Shown here: piece after piece, positions 8,465-15,171 of the stretch | How the letters are laid out: each line of letters opens with the position of its first letter | How positions within the stretch are numbered: the first letter of the stretch is position 1 | Source of the DNA: Rhodocyclaceae bacterium | GTDB lineage: Bacteria; Pseudomonadota; Gammaproteobacteria; Burkholderiales; Rhodocyclaceae | Assembly: GCA_016704145.1 (NCBI GenBank) | Contig: JADJAS010000006.1 | Span: forward strand, 49,955-113,954 | Direction: 5' to 3' | DNA: 64,000 nucleotides | Notes under the pieces: model-generated | What the model was told of the DNA's origin: nothing | The model's input: the letters and a program-made list of their open reading frames with translations, nothing else | Database searches by the model: none | Made by a program: the position numbers and the translations under genes

Positions 8465-8824
8465 TCAATCGACGTAGCGTTTGCTTTCCCCGCGGCGTCC
8501 GGGCCGGCTCTTCTGGATGATGACACCCTTGACGCACGCGAGGTCCGGGATAAGCGAGGCCGGATAGGCGGGATTCAGGGCGCGCAATTCCCAGCCGGCA
8601 TCTGTCCGCGCCAGTTGCCGGAAAATCCATTCGCCGTCGAATTGCGCCAACACGTAGGAACCCTCCGTCGCCAGTCCCTCGGGTTCGATGATGATCACTT
8701 CGCCCTCGCGGAACTCCGGCGCCATGCTATCGCCGAGCACCATCAGCGCGAAGGCTTCGGCGCCGGCGCATTCCTCGCCGGCCTCGACGGCCGGCGCAAT
8801 CGGAATCACGCGATTCGCCGTCAT
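8465..8824 (-). CDS. Short S24/LexA-like protein without DNA-binding domain
   Basis: 119 residues forming one S24 peptidase-like domain: LMVLGDSMAPEFREGEVIII carries the family's nucleophile serine in GDSM, followed by GSYVLAQFDGEWIFRQL. In self-cleaving LexA/UmuD relatives a lysine sits in the last strand (xVKRL or similar); here the equivalent reads IFRQL, so the general base appears to be missing. There is no helix-turn-helix upstream of ATG 8824. It may be a non-cleaving regulatory or chaperone-like domain. It starts a run of four small genes leading to glcDE. The frame continues upstream without homology. Confidence 0.7.
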   Translation of the reverse strand: MTANRVIPIAPAVEAGEECAGAEAFALMVLGDSMAPEFREGEVIIIEPEGLATEGSYVLAQFDGEWIFRQLARTDAGWELRALNPAYPASLIPDLACVKGVIIQKSRPGRRGESKRYVD

Positions 8825-8982
8825 GGCATGCTGCACCGCAATAGCGGCCAGGGGTGCGAAAGCGTCGAATTGCGCCGGATTTGTGTTCTTGATCCGGAAC
8901 AAGAAAGCTCGATTTCCATCGTATGCCGCTTGACTCCGGTATCCTGCTTTCGTACTATGACTTCCGTAATACAGATTGACCC

Positions 8983-9051
8983 GGGGGGCCGCCCCGGGCC
9001 GGCGTGTCGGGAATTGTGCCCGACGATGCGACCGGCCCGCCGCGGCCCCCC
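8983..9051. repeat. Long nested inverted repeat (69 nt)
   Basis: Three nested stems share one axis: an outer GGGGGGCCGC/GCGGCCCCCC, a middle GGGCCGG/CCGGCCC and an inner TCGGG/CCCGA around a short loop. It lies between the end of the reductase gene and the start of the S24-like gene. There is no T-run on the minus strand; a TTTTT follows on the plus strand, where there is no upstream gene. It may stop or stabilise transcripts. Confidence 0.6.
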
Positions 9052-9077
9052 AACCTTTTTGGCGCGCGCCGACGGCA

Positions 9078-10559
9078 TCACAACACGGTCGCGACGATGT
9101 TGCCCGACGGCGCCCCGGCGGCCAGCAGCCTGTCGCGGGCAGCATCGACGAAAGCATGGTCGCCGGCCAAGTAGATTCCCTTCTCCGCCAAGGCGCCATC
9201 GGCCACGACCAGCGCCGCAGCCGCCCGCCCGCCGGCGTCGGCGCCATTGTCGGCGTCGAGCGCGCGATAGCTGAAGTGGTCGAGCGCCCCTGCCCAGGCA
9301 CGGCACTGGTTGGCGAGATACTGGCCGCCCGGCCGCGTCGCCGCCCAGTACACCGCGATTTCCGGGAAACAGTCGAGCGACAGGGCATGTTCGACCAGGC
9401 TCTTCACCGGCGCGAAGCCGGCATCGCGGCAGACAAAAGCCAGCGGCAGGCCACGCTCGGGCCGCAGCACGAAATCGCCGAACGGCCCCCAGACGTTGAT
9501 CGGGTCGCCCGCATGCACCGCGCCGGCGAACAGCCGGGCGGCAAAGCCGTCGCCGCTCTCGGCGTCGGCGCGGGTGACGTGGAACAGCAGGTTGCGATCG
9601 TCGCAGGGACAGGAGGCGACCGGATAATCGCCGCGGAAATCGATGCCGCCGCCCGCGTAGCCGAGCGTGACGTTCTGGCCGGCCAGGAAGCGCAGCCGGT
9701 TGGTGCGCGGCGTCTGCAGGTGCAGCAACAGGGTGTCGGCATCGAGCGACGCAACGCTGCGCACCCGCGCGACGATCTGCTGCTCCGGAATATCGACGGG
9801 TGATTGCGCCTCGACCATCTCGATCACCAGGTCGCTCACCGCCGTGTGCGAGCAGAGCAGGCGATAGTTCTGCGCCCGCTCGACTTCCGAGAGCGGATAG
9901 TCGGTATTGCGGACCTGACGCGTCTGGCCGGCGATCAGCCGCGCCTTGCACAAACCGCAATTGCCGTTGCCGCAGCCGTAGGACGGCGCCAGGCCGGCGT
10001 GCAGCGCCGCCTCGAGGATGGTCTCGGAACCCTCGACGAAGAACTCATGGCCCGAAGGCCGGATCGTCACCTGCGCCGTCATCACCCGCAACATGTCGTT
10101 CATCACCGCCACCGTATCGTCGGAGTCCTGGCTGCCGAGCACGGCGGCCAGCCCATCGTCGAGCATTCCGGCCAGTTCGCGCGCCGGCGCCGCGCCGTCC
10201 TGCTCCAGAACCTCGATGCGCGCGCGCACCGTCGTCAGCAACTCGTGGTAGCGCGCCAAGTGGCGGCGCAGGCTGTCCAGTTCCTGCCCCTGCGCGAACA
10301 GGCGCTGCGCCAGCACTTCCTGCGAGGGCAGCAGGCGCTCGCGCACGCGCCGGCCGAACGCCTGCTCCTTGATCTGGACAACGCGCTCGAAAGCGCCGCT
10401 TTCCTCCAGACACAGGTCCGGATAGACGCGCCGCAGTTCGGCGCCATCGACCATGCCGTCGTGGGCCGCCAGATCGCCGTCGCGTATTTTCTTCTGCAAC
10501 TCGCCGCGGGTGACGCCGATCAGCTGCGCCGCCCGCGACAATGTCAATAGCTGTGCCAT
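9078..10559 (-). CDS. Ferredoxin-FNR type oxidoreductase with N-terminal helix-turn-helix-like and coiled-coil region
   Basis: 493 residues. Residues 1-50 (MAQLLTLSRAAQLIGVTRG, then ELQKKIRDGDLAAHDG) look like a MerR/excisionase-type helix-turn-helix; about 60-135 form a charged coiled coil. About 165-250 are a plant-type 2Fe-2S ferredoxin domain with C-x4-C-x2-C (YGCGNGNCGLCKARL) and a distant C in LLCSHTA. The rest is an FNR-like FAD/NAD(P) module (DYPVASCPCD, FVCRDAGFAPVKSL). The ferredoxin-FNR order matches phenol hydroxylase P5 and CDP-glucoseen reductase types. ATG 10559 has GAGGAA ahead. No oxygenase partner is adjacent. The electron acceptor is unknown. Confidence 0.8.
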   Translation of the reverse strand: MAQLLTLSRAAQLIGVTRGELQKKIRDGDLAAHDGMVDGAELRRVYPDLCLEESGAFERVVQIKEQAFGRRVRERLLPSQEVLAQRLFAQGQELDSLRRHLARYHELLTTVRARIEVLEQDGAAPARELAGMLDDGLAAVLGSQDSDDTVAVMNDMLRVMTAQVTIRPSGHEFFVEGSETILEAALHAGLAPSYGCGNGNCGLCKARLIAGQTRQVRNTDYPLSEVERAQNYRLLCSHTAVSDLVIEMVEAQSPVDIPEQQIVARVRSVASLDADTLLLHLQTPRTNRLRFLAGQNVTLGYAGGGIDFRGDYPVASCPCDDRNLLFHVTRADAESGDGFAARLFAGAVHAGDPINVWGPFGDFVLRPERGLPLAFVCRDAGFAPVKSLVEHALSLDCFPEIAVYWAATRPGGQYLANQCRAWAGALDHFSYRALDADNGADAGGRAAAALVVADGALAEKGIYLAGDHAFVDAARDRLLAAGAPSGNIVATVL

Positions 10560-10645
10560 TTCCTCGCCAGGCCCGTTCTGGTATCGCCAGTGCCAGCATA
10601 ACCGAGATGCGGGCGACCATGCCAACCTGGCGAACGGCCACCACC

Positions 10646-10669
10646 AAAGTCAGCCGTCGCGGCACGCCG
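10646..10669 (+). repeat. Dispersed 24-bp motif, copy 5 (intergenic)
   Basis: Reads AAAGTCAG-CCGT-CGCG-GCAC-GCCG, within the 157-bp gap between the reductase gene and the FlgO-like lipoprotein gene. With copy 13 it differs at only one base. Confidence 0.8.
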
Positions 10670-10716
10670 GCCAATGGGGCGTGGCAGGTAGCGGCGTGAG
10701 GACGCGTAACGCCCGC

Positions 10717-11274
10717 CTACTGTCGCGCCGGCAGCAGCGAACGCACCAGCGCGTCGCGGTCGAGCTGGTAATCCACCGCGCCAAGCACGACGTTGCCGTC
10801 GAGCTCGATCACCTTCATGTTCACGAACACGCGGTCGGCGCTTTCGGCATAGGTGCCGGCGACGATGGCGCGGGCATTGTGCTGGCGAGCGATGTCGCGC
10901 ACTTCGCGCGTCAGGATCAGTTCGCCTTCGTTGCGCTTCATGTAGAGCTGGCTGCGCAGCTTGACTTCGACCACGCGGTAGCCGCCCTGGACGAAGCGGC
11001 CAGCCACTTGTTCGGTGATCAGCCGCCCGAGCGGCGAGGATTCATCGAGCCGGTTGAGGTTGACCAAGGTGGCGACCACCAGCGGCGCCTCGGGAGCGAG
11101 TTGGGGGCGTATCTGGGCGGCCAGCGCGTCGGCGGCGGCGTAGCTGACGCGGGTGATGTCCACGGCCGGACGCCGGGCCGTGGTCGTCGGCGGTACCTCG
11201 GTGCCCGCGCAGGCCGCCAGCAGCAGCGCCAAAGTCAGCAGCGGCGGGACGCCGATCCGGGCCAGGCGGCGCAT
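10717..11274 (-). CDS. FlgO-like lipoprotein
   Basis: 185 residues with a lipoprotein signal (MRRLARIGVPPLLTLALLLA followed by the lipobox Cys in LLAACAG). The mature part, ITRVSYAAADALAAQIRPQL, LVVATLVNLNRLDESSPLGR, EQVAGRFVQGGYRVVEVKLR and ARAIVAGTYAESADRVFVNMKVI, is typical of the FlgO domain found in outer-membrane lipoproteins linked to flagella or pili. ATG 11274 overlaps the stop of the upstream lipoprotein gene (TGATG). No flagellar genes are nearby, so the role is probably a general envelope one. Confidence 0.8.
   Translation of the reverse strand: MRRLARIGVPPLLTLALLLAACAGTEVPPTTTARRPAVDITRVSYAAADALAAQIRPQLAPEAPLVVATLVNLNRLDESSPLGRLITEQVAGRFVQGGYRVVEVKLRSQLYMKRNEGELILTREVRDIARQHNARAIVAGTYAESADRVFVNMKVIELDGNVVLGAVDYQLDRDALVRSLLPARQ
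11231..11254 (+). repeat. Dispersed 24-bp motif, copy 6 (inside the FlgO-like gene, antisense)
   Basis: Reads AAAGTCAG-CAGC-GGCG-GGAC-GCCG. Its antisense encodes part of the signal peptide (VPPLLTLAL). Confidence 0.7.
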
Positions 11275-12212
11275 CACTTCTTGCCGGCCGGCACCGGCGC
11301 CGGCGTGGCCGCCACCGGCGCGACCGACACGGGGTCGGGACACGGCCGGTCGAGCGGGCAATCGCCGGTGACGCGCAGCACCGCCGCCTTGCCATCGCCC
11401 GGCGCACCGCCCGGGGCAACGCCTTTCGGGCACAACTCGAACAGCGCGCAGATTTCCTTGTCGTAGAGTCGCTTGTCGGTGTCGGCGATGTAGTAGGCGC
11501 TGGTGGCGCGCGCCAGATAGCGCTTGGCGTCGGCGACGGAGACGGTGACGAGGATTTCGGCCTGCGGCGTCTGGCCGGCGGCGAATTCGGCGCGGAACCA
11601 GTGCAGGGCGTCCTGGGCCGGCGGCGTCGCGCTGGCGCCAACCGGCACGGGCGTGGCGACGTCGCGCAGCGCCCAGATGCCCGGGCCGAGTTCCACCGGC
11701 ACGCCGGCATGGCGATACTGCGGCCGGTTGGCGGTGAACATCACCGGCTGCACGTCGATATCCACCGTTAGTTCGGCATCGGCGGCGCGCGCCACCTGCA
11801 CTTTCTGCTGGACCAGCGTCGTGACGATCTGGCCGTGGAAGGCACGCCCGAACTCGGTCATCGGCGTCGGCGGCCGCACCTGCACCAGGCTGCACTTGTC
11901 GACGCCCGGACCGCAAGGCGCGCGCCGGCGCAGCATCTCGACGATGGCGCGGCCGGTATCGTCGGCGATGGCGATCCAGTGCTGGCCGGCTTGCAGTTTC
12001 GGCTGCGTGGCCGTCTTGAAGTTGCTGGCAACCGGCGTCTCGCCGTGGCTGGCGGTCAGGCGCGGCTCACCGGCGTGAATCGGCGGCCCGGCGCGCGCCG
12101 GCCCCAGGGTCGCCGGCTGGCCGGCACAGCCGGCGAGGCCCGCCAGCGCGCAGACCGCTATCCACGACGCCACGGCCCGTGTTGGCGGCAATATCGACAA
12201 CGTGCTGATCAT
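11274..12212 (-). CDS. Lipoprotein of unknown function, paired with the FlgO-like lipoprotein
   Basis: 312 residues; signal peptide MISTLSILPPTRAVASWIAV followed by a lipobox, LAGLAGC. The mature part contains IAIADDTGRAIVEMLRRRAPCG, VVTTLVQQ-type helices and a proline/alanine-rich tail (VAPVAATPAPVPAGKK). Several paired cysteines (APCGPGVDKC, EICALFELC, CPLDRPC) suggest disulfides in the periplasm. The start is placed at the first Met of a good signal peptide; the longer open frame lacks one. Its stop overlaps the start of the FlgO-like gene, so the two proteins are made together. Family not recognised. Confidence 0.7.
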   Translation of the reverse strand: MISTLSILPPTRAVASWIAVCALAGLAGCAGQPATLGPARAGPPIHAGEPRLTASHGETPVASNFKTATQPKLQAGQHWIAIADDTGRAIVEMLRRRAPCGPGVDKCSLVQVRPPTPMTEFGRAFHGQIVTTLVQQKVQVARAADAELTVDIDVQPVMFTANRPQYRHAGVPVELGPGIWALRDVATPVPVGASATPPAQDALHWFRAEFAAGQTPQAEILVTVSVADAKRYLARATSAYYIADTDKRLYDKEICALFELCPKGVAPGGAPGDGKAAVLRVTGDCPLDRPCPDPVSVAPVAATPAPVPAGKK

Positions 12213-12354
12213 GCGGCGAATGTAGCGCCCGGTCGGCGGCGACAATGCGCCAAGCAGGAGGAGAAAACGCGGCTTTTCGCGCCGCTCGCCGCGAGCAGCG
12301 CGCCGCCCGCGTGTCCTGTTACGATGACCGCCCGTTGCCCGCCGCCGATCCGAC

Positions 12355-13560
12355 ATGACTGCCGCGCCCGCTTGCCGTTTCTGGCCCGTCGCCCTCGCCG
12401 CCGCCGCGATCCTGATGATCACCAACGGCATACGGACCTCGTTCGGCCTGTTCATCGCGCCGATCGACGCGGCCACCGGCATCGGCGTCGCAGATATCAG
12501 CCTGGCGCTGGCCTTCACCCAGCTGATCTGGGGCGCCGTGCAGCCGGTGGCCGGCGCGTTCACCGACCGCCACGGCGCCACCCGCGTGCTCGCGATCGGC
12601 TGCTTCCTGCTGGTGGGCGGCGTGGCGCTGGCGCCGCTCTTGCCGACCACGCTCGGCCTGATCTTCACCATCGGCATCCTGGCGCCGCTGGGCGCCGGCA
12701 TCGGCAGCTTCTCGGTGCTGCTGGGCGCGGCGGCGCACCAGCTGCCCGCCTCGCGCCAGGGCATGGCGTCCGGTTTCATCAACGCCGGCAGCTCGTTCGG
12801 CCAGTTCCTGTTCGCGCCGCTGGCACAGGCGCTGATCACGCTGCTCGGCTGGATGGGCGCGATGTGGTCGCTGGCGCTGATCGGCCTGGCCATGCTGCCG
12901 ATGATCCGCGTGCTCGGCGGCGGCGCGCCGCACCAAACTCAGCCGTCGCCGCCCGGCGGCCTGCGGCGGGCGGTTGCCGAGGCCATGGCCGACCGCAGCT
13001 ATCTGCTGATCCACGCCAGCTTCTTCACCTGCGGCTTCCATATTGCCTTCCTGGTCACCCACCTGCCCGGCGAAGTGAATCTTTGCGGCCTGCCGGCCAC
13101 GGTGGCCAGCTGGTCGCTGGCCATCATCGGCCTCTCGAACATTTTCGGCAGCCTCGCCGCCGGCTGGTGGGTCGGCCGCTATCGCAGCAAGTACGTGCTG
13201 TTCTGGATGTACGGCTCGCGCGCGGCGGCGATCCTGATGTATCTCGCCCTGCCGCGCACCGATCTCAACTTCTACCTGTTCGCCGCCGCCATCGGCTTCA
13301 GCTGGCTCGCCACCGTGCCGCCGACGGCGCGCCTGGTCGCCAAGCTGTTCGGCACGCGCTACCTGGCCACCCTGTTCGGCCTGACGCTGCTCACCCACCA
13401 GATCGGCGGTTTCTTCGGCGCCTGGCTGGGCGGACTGGCGCTCACGCGCGGCGGCGACTACACGTGGATGTGGTATGCCGACACGGTGCTGGCGCTGGCC
13501 GCCGCCCTGTTCAACCTGCCGATCCGCGAGGCGCGCATGGAGAGGCCGATGCCGGCCTGA
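12355..13560 (+). CDS. MFS transporter, oxalate/formate-antiporter-like
   Basis: 401 residues with about 12 membrane segments. The N-terminus RTSFGLFIAPIDAATGIGVADISLA and the loop DRHGATRVLAIG (MFS motif A position) resemble the monocarboxylate/oxalate-formate subgroup. It is transcribed divergently from the lipoprotein pair across a 142-bp gap. A weak copy of the dispersed motif lies in the central loop. Substrate unknown, probably a small carboxylate or anion. Confidence 0.85.
   Translation: MTAAPACRFWPVALAAAAILMITNGIRTSFGLFIAPIDAATGIGVADISLALAFTQLIWGAVQPVAGAFTDRHGATRVLAIGCFLLVGGVALAPLLPTTLGLIFTIGILAPLGAGIGSFSVLLGAAAHQLPASRQGMASGFINAGSSFGQFLFAPLAQALITLLGWMGAMWSLALIGLAMLPMIRVLGGGAPHQTQPSPPGGLRRAVAEAMADRSYLLIHASFFTCGFHIAFLVTHLPGEVNLCGLPATVASWSLAIIGLSNIFGSLAAGWWVGRYRSKYVLFWMYGSRAAAILMYLALPRTDLNFYLFAAAIGFSWLATVPPTARLVAKLFGTRYLATLFGLTLLTHQIGGFFGAWLGGLALTRGGDYTWMWYADTVLALAAALFNLPIREARMERPMPA
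12935..12958 (+). repeat. Weak copy of the dispersed 24-bp motif
   Basis: Reads AAACTCAG-CCGT-CGCC-GCCC-GGCG in the cytoplasmic loop of the MFS gene: four mismatches to the best copies. Possibly degenerate or chance. Confidence 0.35.
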
Positions 13561-13610
13561 CCGCAAGGAAATATCTGGCCTGGCCGACTGAATGCGCCGG
13601 GCAACGCGTA

Positions 13611-14030
13611 CTATTTCTTCCTGCCTTTCGCCTTGAATGGCAGCTCCAGTTGCTCGATGGCCACGACCTTGAATTCCGGATCCTTATGGACCAGTACCGC
13701 ACTGCTTTCGACAGCGCTGGCGGCAATCCAGGCATCCGCCAACGACAAGGGATGGCGAGCCTTCACCTCCGCGGCCCGCTTCAACAGTGCCGGCGATTCA
13801 TGAACCCATTCGATCGGCAGGGCCAGACACTGCTCATGGGCAAGACGCCCGGCGGTCTCACCCTCGTCGCGCCAAACGCGATAGGTGATTTCCATCAACG
13901 TGATGAAGCAACCCAGGCAACGCACGCGGCCGTCCCGCGCTTCCCCCAGCAGGGCCGCCACCCGATCCGCCCCCGCCTCGTCGTCGCGCAGCGTCAGCAA
14001 CGCGGAGGTGTCGAGCAGATAGCGCTTCAT
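13611..14030 (-). CDS. vapC: PIN-domain toxin, VapC family
   Basis: 139 residues. PIN-domain acidic residues are visible: D8 in YLLDTSALL, E in FITLMEITYR and D in LSLADAWIAASA, with a further acidic site in VLVHKDPEF. Such proteins are Mg-dependent RNases held inactive by their antitoxin. Its ATG overlaps the stop of the antitoxin gene by four bases, the usual vapBC arrangement. A short lysine-rich tail (FKAKGRKK) ends the protein. Confidence 0.9.
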   Translation of the reverse strand: MKRYLLDTSALLTLRDDEAGADRVAALLGEARDGRVRCLGCFITLMEITYRVWRDEGETAGRLAHEQCLALPIEWVHESPALLKRAAEVKARHPLSLADAWIAASAVESSAVLVHKDPEFKVVAIEQLELPFKAKGRKK

Positions 14031-14251
14031 TCCTTGCTCAGTTCATCCTGGCGTTCCCGTAGCAAACGTTCCGTGGCGCCGCCCTTGCCTCGTCCCCGGA
14101 ACGCTTGAATCGGATCGCTCCGCACTGGTATCACCCGTATTCCCTGCGGCTCGATCAGCCACTCCAGGCGATCGGCCGGGCCCAAATGGAACTGGCGGCG
14201 AATCTCCGCCGGAATGACGGTCTGGCCGCGATCCGTGATCGTGCTGCGCAT
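14027..14251 (-). CDS. vapB: AbrB-type antitoxin, VapB family
   Basis: 74 residues: MRSTITDRGQTVIPAEIRRQ then FHLGPADRLEWLIEPQG, a SpoVT/AbrB swapped-hairpin DNA-binding domain. The C-terminal tail (GKGGATERLLRERQDELSKE) is the expected toxin-binding part. It probably binds its own promoter, where a 9-bp inverted repeat is found 26 bases upstream. Confidence 0.9.
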   Translation of the reverse strand: MRSTITDRGQTVIPAEIRRQFHLGPADRLEWLIEPQGIRVIPVRSDPIQAFRGRGKGGATERLLRERQDELSKE

Positions 14252-14277
14252 GGCTATCCTCCAAGTCTCCGCATCAG

Positions 14278-14310
14278 TTGAATTACCATTCTACAGCAAT
14301 CGTAATTCAA
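14278..14310. promoter_or_regulatory. Probable vapBC operator (perfect 9-bp inverted repeat)
   Basis: TTGAATTAC and GTAATTCAA are separated by 15 bases, so the half-site centres are 24 bp apart, about two helical turns. Location directly upstream of vapB and AT-rich composition fit an AbrB-type autoregulatory site. Confidence 0.6.
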
Positions 14311-14384
14311 CCGCCCAATACTCGTCGGCGCGATGGCGATGCCGCCATCGATGCGGGGCGGCAACGAGACCGACCGCGGTTTCT

Positions 14385-14420
14385 GTAATCTATATTACTT
14401 TTATGTATCATCTGTTACAT
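14385..14420 (+). promoter_or_regulatory. Chromate operon promoter/operator region
   Basis: Two small dyads sit immediately before the chrB ATG: GTAAT-4-ATTAC (14385-14398) and ATGTA-8-TACAT (14403-14420). The stretch is strikingly AT-rich against GC-rich surroundings. There is no Shine-Dalgarno before ATG 14422, so the transcript may be leaderless or nearly so. ChrB autoregulation at this site is inferred. Confidence 0.45.
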
Positions 14421-14421
14421 C

Positions 14422-15171
14422 ATGACGAAAACCAACTGGCTACTACTGGTCGCCAGCCTGCCGACCAAGCCGGCCGCGGCGCGCATGCGCCTGTGGCGGG
14501 GAGCGAAGGCCGCGGGCTGCGCGGCCTTGCGCGACGGCGCCTGGCTGCTGCCGGCCGCGGGCGCCACGAAGCTGGCGCGCCTGGCCGAAAACGTCGTCGC
14601 CGCCGGCGGCAGCGCGGAGATTCTGACGGTGGTCACCGAGAACGAACAGACGACGCGCTTCGCCGCCTTGTTCGACCGCGACGGCGAGCCGCGTGCCGGC
14701 ACTGGTGAGATACGGCGTCTCGCCATGGCTGACTTTCAGGGCCGGACATGGGCGACGCGGAAGCATCTCTGGGTGGATCGCATGGCTTCTGCCTGGCTGA
14801 TCCGCCGCTTCATCGACCGCAAGGCGAAGTTCCTCTGGCTCGACAACCCGAAGAAATGCCCGAAGACGGCGCTCGGCTTCGACTTCGACGGTGCCGCCTT
14901 TACCCATGTCGGCAGCCGCGTCACCTTCGAAGTGCTGATGGCGAGCTTCGGCCTAGAGGGGAACCCCGCGCTGGCGCGGATCGCCGCCCTCGTCCATTGC
15001 CTCGACGTCGGCGGTGAGCCGCCGGCCGAGGCCGCCGGCATCGAAGCCGTGCTGGCCGGCGTCCGCACCAGCGCCGGCGGCAACGACGACAAGCTGCTGA
15101 AGGAGGCCGGACGGGTCTTCGACGGCCTCCATGCCCTCCACAAGAGCCAACAGGAGAACACCAATGAGTAA
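14422..15171 (+). CDS. chrB: ChrB, chromate-responsive regulator/resistance protein (internally shortened)
   Basis: 249 residues against roughly 300 or more for typical ChrB. The start (MTKTNWLLLVASLPTKPAAA, WRGAKAAGCAALRDGAWLLP) and the C-terminal ChrB_C domain (GRTWATRKHLWVDRMASAWL, then RRFIDRKAKFLWL and FDFDGAAFTHVGSRVTFEVL) are well kept. Between FAALFDR and MADFQGRTWATR about 60-80 residues of the N-terminal domain are absent. ChrB activates or represses the chr genes in response to chromate. The stop codon overlaps the chrA start by eight bases. The dispersed motif copy 7 lies at the edge of the shortened region. Confidence 0.88.
   Translation: MTKTNWLLLVASLPTKPAAARMRLWRGAKAAGCAALRDGAWLLPAAGATKLARLAENVVAAGGSAEILTVVTENEQTTRFAALFDRDGEPRAGTGEIRRLAMADFQGRTWATRKHLWVDRMASAWLIRRFIDRKAKFLWLDNPKKCPKTALGFDFDGAAFTHVGSRVTFEVLMASFGLEGNPALARIAALVHCLDVGGEPPAEAAGIEAVLAGVRTSAGGNDDKLLKEAGRVFDGLHALHKSQQENTNE
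14713..14736 (-). repeat. Dispersed 24-bp motif, copy 7 (inside chrB, antisense)
   Basis: On the minus strand: AAAGTCAG-CCAT-GGCG-AGAC-GCCG. Antisense to chrB, encoding RRLAMADFQ on the sense strand at the junction of the missing segment. Confidence 0.75.

Noticed and set aside
12319..13566. Long minus-strand frame opposite the MFS gene
   Set aside because: Low-complexity Gln/Arg/Ala-rich translation, antisense to a clear 12-helix transporter.
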